DNA from: Gordionus sp. m RMFG-2023
Taxonomy: Eukaryota; Nematomorpha; Gordioida; Chordodea; Parachordodidae
DNA: 64,000 nucleotides
Direction: 5' to 3'
Assembly: GCF_954871325.1 (NCBI RefSeq)
Contig: NC_088775.1
Location: 51,995,561-52,059,560, forward strand
A program made the position numbers and the translations under genes. Within the stretch, counting starts at the first letter, position 1; every line of letters starts with the position of its first letter. Shown here in pieces: positions 34,256 to 44,054 of the stretch. The notes under the pieces are model-generated. The model was not told where the DNA came from and did not search any database. It saw only the letters and a list, made by a program, of their open reading frames with translations.

Positions 34256-34314
34256 TATAGCTAAGAAAAATCAATTTTACTTTTTTTTATAATATTAATA
34301 TAAATTTTTATCAG

Positions 34315-34420
34315 GTAAAAGAAGAATTTGAGAAGAAGGAAGATTCCCACAACATCGCTAAAAAGGATATTGAAAGTTTATTAACAATATATATTAATAT
34401 AATACAACATATCTTAAGAG
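34315..34420 (+). CDS. host gene exon
   Basis: Acceptor AATTTTTATCAG, entry phase 0, exit TTAAGAG|GTCAGG in phase 1. It reads VKEEFEKKEDSHNIAKKDI and ESLLTIYINIIQHILR. It continues the helix-rich text of the previous exon, and its exit phase matches the exon at 37927. The donor is weaker than the others. Confidence 0.65.
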
Positions 34421-35630
34421 GTCAGGTTTTAGTTTTTCTAATTTCGTAATTTTAAATAATATTAGCTGTATTCTGTAAAAGAAATTATTTGAAAATGTAG
34501 CAAATTTAATGATTTTCGAGTGATAATGAAGATGCTCATATTTTTTCGCTCAGAATTAAACTGAATGAATATTTAGAAGAAAGAAATCCTAGAACGCTCA
34601 TAAAAAATATTGAATGTGTGCAAATAAACAAATGCTCAGATATAAAACTGTTTCTTAAAATAATACTAAATATACCATGAAATTTTTCCTTTTTTCACAA
34701 ATTTTATTATGATTGCTAGATACATTCATTAAAAGATAAAAAGAATTTTTGTTTATTTTAACTCGTGGTCGTTTTAATTTAAGACCCATATCAAAATATT
34801 GTATTATAACCCCACTCAGGGACTTCTATGGTGTGTGTGGGGGGGGGGGGGTTATGACGCTAGATTATTGAAATTGGAGGATAGTAGGTAGTTATTATTA
34901 TGCTCTCTTTATTAAATAAAATTGGAAGAGGGTAGGAAAATAGTTTTGATTTGGATTTCCTTTTTAAATATTTTTGATTTGGTAGCAGGGAGTGGGGCTG
35001 AGTAAATTTTTATGAGGATAGGTGATAAAAATTTGGAGGGTATAGGAGTAAAATTTTTGAGGGTTAATATCGGCATAAGCTTAGGGGTGTGTAGAAGTCT
35101 GATATTGTACCCAGACCGATAAAGCAATTAAAGAACTTTTATTTTACTTCCTTCCGTTGAGATCCATGCCAAAAAAATTTATTAATAGTTTTTTTTTAAA
35201 ATCTGTTTTACCCACACATGATTTATTATAGCTTTGTGGGTGATTAGCAAAAAATGTCTAAAAACTTTTTTATTAAACTATATCTAGATATTAAAATTTT
35301 TATCCTCTTTCCCCCAGACTTATGCTGAAAACATAAGGGCGAATAACAATTAAAACAATCATTTATTTTATTAAGGTAAATACTTTATTTAAAAAACAAA
35401 TTTTCACAAATTATTCTTTTACAAATTATAATTAAAAATATATATATATTAAAAAACAAATAAGCATATATAAAAATGAATTTAAAAAAAAATATATATA
35501 AAAGAACTGAGGGAAAAATTTTTTTTTAAAAAGGGTACAAATCACCCTAGAAAAGAGTGCATGCTTAAAAAATTGGACCGGCAGTCATGGCACATTTCCC
35601 CTATAATGTCAATATTATTTTTGAATACCC
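34421..35630. other. intron, AT-rich with a poly-G run
   Basis: A/T-rich sequence. A run of ten or more G lies at about 34841-34851. ORFs here are low-complexity and not credible. Confidence 0.4.
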
Positions 35631-35634
35631 CTCC

Positions 35635-35870
35635 CCCTCCACGCAATTCACCCTGGTAACGATGAATTAAAAATCTTTTTAATAGCTTTCATTTGATACT
35701 CTTGTCGAGATATTTAATAAATTATTTAACACTCCATGACCTAGAAACGTTAAGTTTTATAGAATTCAAAAAATATTTTTGATTATCTTTTATTTAATAC
35801 CCTTGTCGAGTATTTTTATAAAAAGATTTTACCCCCCCCCCCCCCCCCCATGAGCTAGACACAGGACTTA
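35635..35870. repeat. poly-C-bearing diverged repeat, two units
   Basis: Two loosely similar units containing CTTGTCGAG and TTTAATAC/TTGATACTC blocks, ending in a run of about 18 C at 35830. Related in inverse orientation to the poly-G repeats at 50400-50660. Confidence 0.5.
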
Positions 35871-35879
35871 GAGTGATGA

Positions 35880-36312
35880 TTAAGGATATAAATTTCCCGG
35901 GAAACTTTGTAAGGGTTATTTCCGGGAAAATAGAGAAACAATGGAAAAATGTTTTACTGTTCAATTTTAGAGTATTAATATATTATTTAAACAAGTTTGA
36001 TATACATGGTTTCTCATTCAAAAAAGGAAACATGTCAATCATAAAAGGAAAAGGTTCTATCATAAAAGGAAAAGGTCCTATCAAAAAAGGGAAAGGCCCG
36101 GTCAAAATAGGAAAAGTGTCTAACAAAAAGAGAAAAGGTCCAATCAAAAAAGGAAAAGTGTCAATCAAAAAAGGAAAATTCCAAAAAAGAAAAAATGTCA
36201 ATCAAAAAATGAAAAAAAGTTTTTAATTTTTTCTTCTTCTCATTTTTGATCACTCTTTTTTGTCATTTTCACTTAATTTTTATTTCATTACAAAGTTTCC
36301 CGTGAAATTACC
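35880..36312. mobile_element. MITE with inverted ends and a Lys/Gly-coding minisatellite
   Basis: Ends share TTTCCCGGGAAACTTTGTAA (about 35892) and the inverse TTACAAAGTTTCCCGTGAAA (about 36288). The interior (36020-36215) is an array of a roughly 18-21 bp unit like ATCAAAAAAGGAAAAGG. The plus strand stays open for 117 codons over it, because the unit is close to a multiple of three, giving IKKGKGP-type repeats. I take this as a repeat by-product, not a gene. Confidence 0.7.
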
Positions 36313-36547
36313 CTGTGTTACATTCCTTGATTAATTTTGTACCATTCAAAAAATCATAAATAATGTAAAGTAGATTAAAAAATTTAAATATACTTATAAA
36401 TAAAACATTGAAATTACTGAACGATTTAGTATATTTTCTATGAAATTTAATAAAATATATTAGCGTTAAATTATTTTAATTCTGAGCCAAATAATATTAA
36501 TTATTTATTATATTTAAAAAAATTAGATTATTTAAATTCTACCATTT

Positions 36548-36592
36548 TTCAAGCAGGGCTCCAGGCCCGGCTTGTGGGTTTCTGTAATATAT
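36548..36592. mobile_element. GGCCCGG MITE end fragment
   Basis: Short remnant with GGGCTCCAGGCCCGGCTTG and CTGTAAT, similar to one end of the 46819 MITE family. Confidence 0.4.
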
Positions 36593-36604
36593 ATTAAATT
36601 ACAG

Positions 36605-37210
36605 TTTAGAATTTACCAAAGATGTAACTCGATCCCCTTAGATTTTTTTAAAATTTTGTATAAATAAGAAAAGAAAATTACATCCCAACTCCAATTACTT
36701 TTTGAAGATATGGAAAATTGACAAGAGACACTTTATTAAATTCCAAATCAATGAAAATAACCTTTAATAGTTTAATATGCATAATAAATGTAAATCAGCT
36801 TATTATTAAAATCTGTAAATAATCAATAGATAAAAATGGGATTTTTTTATTTATATTTTATTAAAGTAGGGTAGGGCAGCTTTAGATTTGTGCAAAATTC
36901 AAGTATGGGCCGACGATCGAACATCGATCTAGAAGTTATGACTCATGAGGATTCGTCTTTTTTTGCGTTAAATATTATGTATTTTTTAATTTTAGCCACA
37001 AGATAAATCTTTAGCATCCTAATTCCTAGATGAATGTTCTACCATCTTCATTTTCGGATTTTCATTTCATAATAAGCAAACTGATTTTTAATAATGAAAC
37101 TGTCTAATATAAAATATATTGAAAAATAAATACCTTTTTTCTCTATCTACATTTCCGGATTTTCATTTCATAATAAGCAAACTGATTTTTATTATAATTC
37201 TATTAAGCTA
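36605..37210. mobile_element. diverged arm of the long-TIR transposon family
   Basis: The order of blocks TAACTCGATCCCCTTAGA, AAATTTTGTATA, AAGATATGG, AGATTTGTGCAAAATTCAAG, GAAGTTATGACTC matches the left arm of the 22311-24675 element with substantial divergence. A roughly 105-bp direct duplication (CCGGATTTTCATTTCATAAT at about 37053 and 37154) follows. No protein part is present. Confidence 0.55.
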
Positions 37211-37486
37211 TATTCGAATTTTTAATTATTGCTCTATCTTAATTATATCAAGTTTTTGTAATTATGCATATTTTTATTTTGCGCCCTTATCTCTGATGAA
37301 AGGATGAGGAGTTGATTTTTTTTTACATATTTTAAAAAAGCAAAATATAAATCTCCACAAAAAATCAAAAATACTTGCTTAAAATTTTTCATAAAAGGGA
37401 CCGTGGCTGGGCAAATAAGGGTGAGAGCGAATCCCACTCCCCCACCCTTAAAAATCGTAACTCCATCTTAAATGAATCAAATCAAA

Positions 37487-37763
37487 AAATTGAAGATCTA
37501 CGTAAAAAAAAATTGTGAGCACGATCAAAGAAGATTTTTGTGCAAAATGAAAAATGTTTTTGTGAAAAAATCTCCTATGAGCAAACTAAGTTTTTTCTTA
37601 CAAAAATATACAATAAAATTTCCCAGTTGTTTTTTAAAAAAACATTAAAGAGAAAATCAAAGAAGATTTTTTACAAAAAATATTTTTAATTTGCTCAAAA
37701 TCTTCTTTGAGCATGTACAAAATTTTATTTTACAAAAAATCATAACATTTTTTGATCTTCAAA
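37487..37763. mobile_element. hairpin MITE, about 110-bp inverted arms
   Basis: The left arm (TTGAAGATCTACGT, GATCAAAGAAGATTTTTG) is mirrored on the right (CAAAATCTTCTTTGAGCA, TTTTTTGATCTTCAAA). A/T-rich, non-coding, in the intron before the exon at 37927. Confidence 0.65.
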
Positions 37764-37926
37764 AGAGATAGGATCTTTGAAGGTTTTTTTAACTAGGCTA
37801 GACTCAACTCATATTTTTATATTGATCATTTTTTATTTATAAAAATGAAATATTTTGGTTAACGTGTATTTCTTATTTTATTCATAATTAGTTTTAATGA
37901 ACTACTATATAATTCATGATTGCAAG

Positions 37927-38297
37927 GTGACGACCTGACTGCTCACAGAAAAAAGGACAAAAAACGCAAACTCTTGACCCAATTTCTTGATCATCGGGCT
38001 CCTTTGCCTGCTTTATCCGTCACCAACAGCTCCAAGCGTCTCAACATGAAAAACACTTATCAATCTGACCCAGTCTCATCCCGCTCGGAAGAATCCGATA
38101 CAAGTTCGGATAAAGACAATGTTGATGCTGATCACGGAGAAATGGAAAGTGGAAATGGAATGGTTATAGCTGAGAGACTAGGAATCGGTTCGAATCAATA
38201 TGAAGAAGGGCATAGGGTATTTTCGCAGCAAGAGGCAGATGAGGAAAGTTTTATCAGCGAAAAATTTAATCGGTTGCAAAAAATGAAAAGTAAATAG
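37927..38297 (+). CDS. host gene exon, probable 3'-terminal coding exon
   Basis: Acceptor CATGATTGCAAG, entry phase 1 (G|GT). It reads GDDLTAHRKKDKKRKLLTQF, LDHRAPLPALSVTNSSKRLN, then a Ser/Asp/Glu-rich stretch (SRSEESDTSSDKDNVDAD) and FSQQEADEESFISEKFNRLQ, ending KMKSK and a stop. A basic patch (RKKDKKRK) could be a nuclear localisation signal. The last codons contain a donor-like A|GTAAAT in phase 1, so some transcripts may skip the stop and splice to 38709. The longest clean host ORF here. Confidence 0.78.
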
Positions 38298-38312
38298 TCT
38301 TATATTTATAAA

Positions 38313-38318
38313 AATAAA
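38313..38318 (+). terminator. possible polyadenylation signal AATAAA
   Basis: AATAAA 15 bases after the stop at 38297. In A/T-rich sequence this hexamer is common, so the position is the only support. Confidence 0.3.
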
Positions 38319-38708
38319 TTATATTGTGCTCAAAATAATGAGATATCATAATAAGCAAAAAATATGTTATTGTGCACAGACCTTTTAAAAATTTGGATTT
38401 TTAAACTTGAGTTATTTTTAAATTTATACAACGCAGCTTATTTTCGTCTTTTTTGCTATTATTTGGCTAAATCGTTTTCCCCTTCATCAATTTTTTATTT
38501 AATTTGCACGGAAAACGTAGGGATTTAACTCGGGAAATTTTCCTCAATTTTATATTGTTTATTTTTCAAATAATCACGATTTTAGTCATATTTTGACAAA
38601 ATATTTTCCCTCTAAGTTCATAATTTGTTTTTATATGTACGGTCATTTGCTACTTCAAATCTTTGGTATTGTTTATATCTTCATCATCGTTTAATGATGC
38701 TTTTCCAG

Positions 38709-38890
38709 GTTTGCCTCCGTTGACTAGCTTCCCTTCTCATCCCTTTTCTCCACTTTTTGTAATAAAAAAATCTTATTCAAATTATCCCAAAATATCTGTT
38801 AAATTTCCAGGAAATATTAGGTTGTGGTGTTATGACAGGAAAAAGCTGAGAAAATATATTTACAATCAATGCAATTATAAATTCATTTGA
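38709..38890 (+). CDS. candidate alternative last exon
   Basis: Acceptor ATGATGCTTTTCCAG, entry phase 1, matching the A|GTAAAT donor-like site in the previous exon. It reads LPPLTSFPSHPFSPLF before becoming less protein-like, and stops at 38890. It could also end at a donor (TTT|GTAATA, 38758). The proline-rich start is convincing; the remainder is less so. Confidence 0.4.
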
Positions 38891-39099
38891 ATACCAGCAG
38901 ATTTTATCATTAAATCATTCAAAATGAGGTTTCTATGTGGAGAATTATTCTTTCAGCAAGTCTATGTTTCTTGTTATATTCATCAAAATCAAATACAAAA
39001 GTTTCTATTAGATTTTAAAATTGTACTAATGGATTGTCTTGTGCGTTGTCCTTATTTAAAACTAGAAGGAACCTGGACATAAAAGGGTTTCGAATATGA

Positions 39100-39750
39100 A
39101 TATTTTTAAAAAAATTGGTTTTGGTTTCGATTCCAAACTTCTAGTATTCAAAATTAAATTGTAAAAAATTTGAACATTTAAACAATATATATAAATTATT
39201 CTCACTTTTGTTAGAGTTCTTATTTGGATTGTAGTGAACATGCAAAACCACCTGCTAATTTGTTTCTAATGTCTTCACGTATGTAGTAAATATTGATCAA
39301 AAAGTTAAACGAAAGTCTCCACAAATTCTTACTCTAGCATCTTTCTTATAAAAGTTGGTTTTGCCCATCAACAGTTTATAGTATTTATCCTTCTATAACC
39401 GATGTATTTCTTCATCCACTAATTTTCTTAATGAAGAGGCACGCATTTGGATTGTATAGATATAGATGGTGTATCTTCTTTAAAGTGTATTTTCATTTCA
39501 TTAATTCTACCTAGTTTATCTTCGAATATTTCTTAAAATTTTTTAATTTTTTTTCCTGTGCTATTTGTTGCATTTATACAATCTACTCTCAATTTTATTA
39601 AATGCTAAAATTTACATCAAAACAGTGGTAATTGTTGTTTCACAATTGTCGTTAGAATTTATATGTAGTCTCTTTAAAATCATTATTTTTACTTTTGTTG
39701 TGACAATGTTGTAAAAGAAATTTTTAATTTCAAATATTTCATACAATTTA
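39100..39750 (-). mobile_element. Ty3/gypsy pol fragment, fossil
   Basis: Old, heavily broken fragment on the minus strand. The start of a reverse-transcriptase region is recognisable by RICGDFRLTF at about 39310, the same motif as in the element at 53678-57582, with likely preceding pol sequence up to about 39600. No LTRs were found. Family by similarity to the gypsy RT; limits approximate. Confidence 0.5.
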
Positions 39751-40835
39751 TATTTTTTTATTCTAATTTGTATTTTTTTATTATCTTTATATATGTATAT
39801 ATACTTCGATTTTAGATAAAATGTAATATATATAAATTTTGATTACTAAAAACATATTTTGATTCCTGCTCTTCATGCTTTTCTATCACATTCTTATAAA
39901 TCATATACTTAATGTTTGTATTATTTTGCCTTACTTATATACAAAAAAATTAAAGGAAAACACATTTAAATTAATTCAATTTATTAGTTAATAATACACG
40001 TACACATATAATAGAAATTTATTATTATTAAAAATACGCATTCATACAAAAAATATAGAAAGTTAACTTAATATAATTTTAAAAGTTCGATTTCCCAGCA
40101 ATCAATGCATAAATATTGCTACAAGGTTGTCCATCACCTTTACTAAAGTAACGAAATATAATTCTAATAAATCTCCTTTAAAAACTTTTCCAGTGTTTTT
40201 TTAATAAAAATGAATATTTAAATACTATCGAGGCAACCTCAATTATAATGTAAAAATAAAAAATTTATTTTTAATGAAAATGGATATTAAAATTATTTTA
40301 GTAAATTAATTCATAATGAAATTCAAAAACTGATAATTCTCATTTAAAAATTTATTTTTGATCTAAGAATATTTTTAAAATCAGACTTATCAGGTAATAA
40401 CGAGTTAAATATCTAACTTAAAACGACAATAAAAAAATCAACACATAAATTTATTGCTATTTTATAAATAAACGAATATTATTTGAATTTTATTTATTAA
40501 AAAGATATAGATTATTTGCGCTTTTTTTGTGTAAAAATATCCAATATTATAGCTGTTTATTTTTTTAAGCAATTAAGCTCAAAATATATATTAATCAGTT
40601 AAAAACAACTTAAAACAACATTCTATTCACTCTAATCTAATATCATATTCTTATAAATCATTTCAATATCATATTCTTAAAAATCTTTTCAATCAAATAA
40701 ATTTGAAATATAAAATCACACCATCACCCAAAATTGATCACAAACTCGAATGTTAAATATAAAGGCCTTTGCCCTCCTTGAGGCATATTATACTGCTCTA
40801 TTGCATATAGAGGTTCAAATATACACACTCTGGTT
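39751..40835. other. AT-rich sequence, nothing seen
   Basis: A/T-rich, no element ends or coding text recognised. From about 40740 composition rises slightly, which may be LINE 5' sequence (see 40840). Confidence 0.4.
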
Positions 40836-40839
40836 CCAC

Positions 40840-40955
40840 TCACCATAGTATTCCTCCATCTTCATCACAAATCCCACAATACAATATTGCTGTTATTAAT
40901 GATATAGATCAATTACCCCATTATGAAACTATCTTTCTTTCATATCATAATCTCA
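40840..40955 (+). other. coding-like flank left of the second MULE
   Basis: The plus strand reads HSIPPSSSQIPQYNIAVIND and IDQLPHYETIFLSYHNLI up to the MULE edge. The right flank of the MULE leads into LINE coding sequence in the same strand, so this may be the 5' part of the 44-kb LINE, split by the MULE. Not proven, since no other copy covers this part. Confidence 0.35.
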
Positions 40956-41849
40956 TATGGTAAGCGGGAAATAATTCCTCGGAAAAAAATCCCTAAAAAT
41001 AATTCCCCGGAAAAAAATCTCCTGGAAGATAATTCCCCGGAAAAAAAATCTTTGGAAAATAATTACCCGTAAAAATTTTGGCCCGGCATAAATTCATATC
41101 ATTTTTTGACCCGGATCTGCTCTGCACTATTTAATTAAATAGAAGTGTTTTTTAAAGTCAAATTCCTTCGAGGATTTGAGGTTTTAAATTATAAAACAAA
41201 AGTTAAATAAATCTAGTTCACCTTTACACATTTTCATCAACTTTAAGATATTTATTGAAAATCAAATTTTTACTTTTAAAAAAAAATTATTTTTACTCAA
41301 ATTTTAATCATTTTTTTAGAAATATATTAAAAATTTAAATATCAGTTGGAGATGGGAGACTTTTCACAATTTACTAACTCTTAAATAGCGCCCTTTTTTG
41401 TTTTTATAAGGATAGCTTAATATAATTATAAATTCTGTGGCAAAATAGGAAATTTGCAATTCAATCTGATCCCCTCTATTTGATAAAAATTATTTTACTG
41501 AAGTATTTACCTACTTTAAGAATTTAACTGACTGAATACAAAATCAATATAAAACTTGCAAAATTATATTTTTTACTGGCCAATTTTAATTAAATACTGT
41601 CAAAAGTAATGAGAAATGCTGACCATTTTAATCAAAATACATCTAGAGGTGATTATCAACAGTGAGTATTATATTTTTCGAAACAATTATTATTTACTTA
41701 TGAATTTTTTTTAAATTTACAGAAAAGAAATAATTATAATTTTATTAAATGATATATGGAATAATAAATTATATTATTCAAATGAAACAATTCTAGAACG
41801 TATATGTTCTCCAATTTAGAGAGAAAATTAGGCAAGTCCCTTCTCTCTT

Positions 41850-42420
41850 CTAAAAAATCAATACATAAATTTTTTTAAATATTTTGTTTCGTTGCATAAC
41901 GACGATTTTTTTGGGAGTCCCAATACTGCATTGGTCGATTTTACCCATGTCGACGGCTATTTCCATCCTCATTTTTTCGATTAGTTCCCATATCTTAGGT
42001 TTTTTGTGGCCTATAATATTCTGAAATCGATTATTCCATCCTTCACATACATTGTTTGTTCGATTTCCCCCAGCAATCGTAACGTTGATCACATTCCATG
42101 TTTCAGGTGGGAACAATGTCTCTACTTGTCTTTGAGAGTTTCTCCCATATGTCTATTCTCCATTCACATAATTTTTATCAAAATAATAAATAATTCTTTG
42201 TTTTCATTCTATACAATGGTTTTTAAATACTCCATACCTCGTTTGACATCGTGTATAAGTAAGAATGCTAATCCATCGATCATAGCTGCAAATAAACATA
42301 ACGTTGGATCATTCCGATATGATAATTCTAACCCCAATTCTTGAATCTTCCTATGAGTGGATTGAGTTAGATGATAAAAACATCCTTGGATGATGATATC
42401 TCTACCTAAAATTTGAAAAA
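41850..42420 (-). pseudogene. MULE transposase C-terminal remnants
   Basis: Minus strand, two parts. About 42200-42410 reads IIQGCFYHLTQSTHRKIQEL and AAMIDGLAFLLIHDVKRGM. 41850-42116 reads FPPETWNV, NRTNNVCEGWNNRFQNIIGH and KPKIWELIEKM. Both correspond to the C-terminal half of the transposase at 18800-20165, at moderate identity, so the two MULEs belong to related but separate subfamilies. The N-terminal half with the finger and first catalytic residue was not found. Confidence 0.85.
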
Positions 42421-42831
42421 TTATAGATTAAAATTATTGTATAGGTTTTATTTAATATTTATGTCTTTATCAATTTTCATTAATTACTAGAGGCACTCAT
42501 AAAAAATCCGTTTAAAATATTCCTAAAAACAACAGAAAAGGAAAATAGAATTAAAAAAAATTAATGTACATTTGTATCTTTTAAAAATTTTCGTAGTTTT
42601 ATGATAAATGTAGGAATAGCCCTCATGAAAAATTTTAGCATGCTTATTTAACGGAAGAATAAACAAAAAAATTATCAAAAATGTTTAAAGTTAAATAAAA
42701 TTTTATTAAAAGTAATAAAAAAACTAAATTAAAATCGTTTGTTTCAAAATTACAAAGAATATACCACCCAAATATATAAATTTATTTATTCTTGAGCATA
42801 ACTTTCCTTTCAACGTTATAAATAATAATAT

Positions 42832-42999
42832 TAAAATAGAAACTTTTTTTATTTGAAAGTTTCCAACTCCGGAAATGTTATTACATAATCCCAGTTAGTG
42901 TAATGGCTGGATAATAAATCTTTCTTTAAAAGAAATCTTGTTCTGTTTTTTAAGGTTTTGAGAGTTCGAAACTTTCAAATAAATAAAGTTTCTATTTTA
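42832..42999. mobile_element. 168-bp hairpin MITE inside the second MULE
   Basis: Arms TAAAATAGAAACTTT...ATTTGAAAGTTTC and their inverse, about 35 bp each, very similar. The A/T target and short length suggest a Tc1/mariner-type MITE. It shows that the MULE was itself hit later. Confidence 0.75.
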
Positions 43000-44054
43000 A
43001 GATTATAGTCCCTCCTGTGTTTTCTTTGATGAACTAAATATATTAAAAATTATAATATTTATAAAAATAAACAAATATTATATAGAATAAATAGTATATT
43101 TTTTGGTAGATTCAATTACTTGAAATGTCTTTGAATTAAATAAGCTTTTGTAATCAGTGATTAGGATCAATACTTTTTTTGAAAATTTATAATCAAATAC
43201 AATTTTTAAAATCAATAGTATTAAACATAAAAAATTTCCATTATGTTATTTTTGTCCGGGATCCAAACTGATATAAACGAACGGAACAGAATAGTGTCAT
43301 AATATTCATTTTAATGTTATATATATTTTAACCTTAGTGGCGTGTTAGAAATAACCCCCCCCCCCTTCATGGTAAATATAATGTGGTTTAATTACCTGTT
43401 TTCATAATATCTATTCAAGACCTTTCTCTTTCTAGGGAAAAATTTGCTTTCACAATTTTCTTTTCAATTTTAAATTGTAAAACCTCTTTCATAATTTTCA
43501 TATATTTCTCTAAAATCTATTGTCACAAATCTATACTTTTTATGCTATCTACTAAATTATAAAATATAAAAGCTACCAACCGATTTATCAATTCTCATTT
43601 AAAGATTGCCCTTTTGGAATTATCAACGTTCAGAAAATACTAATATAACTTTTTATAAATATTTTCGTTATTTTAGCGGCAGGATTATTTTTTGATAATT
43701 TAAAAAAAATTATTCGGGGAATTTTTTCCGGTCTTTTCTTCGGGGATTAATTTTCCCCCATATTTAATTTAAAATCTAAAAAATGGGGAATTTATTTCTG
43801 GGAAAGTATTTTCTATGAGAATTTTTTTCCAGGGGAATATTTTTCTGGGTATTTATTTTCCAAGGATTTTTTTCCGGTGAATTATCTTCCACAGGATATT
43901 TTTTCCTGGGATTTTTTTTCTGGGGAATTATTTTCCAGGGGATTTTTTTCCGAGGAATTATTTTCCGCTTACCATAATTGATGGTAACTGTCAACATAAA
44001 TTTCATCACATTCTACTTATATGAATTTTAACAGAACAATATATACATTTAGCC

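Larger units (their letters stand above)
40956..43976 (-). mobile_element. second MULE with tandem-repeat inverted ends
   Basis: Ends TATGGTAAGCGG (40956) and CCGCTTACCATA (43976). Inside each end lies an array of a roughly 16-bp unit alternating GGAAAATAATTCCCC and GGAAAAAAATCCCC: about six units on the left (40970-41085), ten or more on the right (43700-43965). The unit is homologous to that of the MULE at 17510 but with TT in place of AC at the core. It carries C-terminal MULE transposase remnants on the minus strand. No clear target duplication. Confidence 0.87.

Noticed and set aside
35873-36226. 117-codon Lys/Gly-rich ORF as a host protein
   Set aside because: Lies inside a MITE minisatellite, with no splice fit to the host gene.
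43776-44009. ORF rich in Lys, Pro and Ile on the minus strand
   Set aside because: Again the reading of a MULE end array with unit near 15-16 bp.
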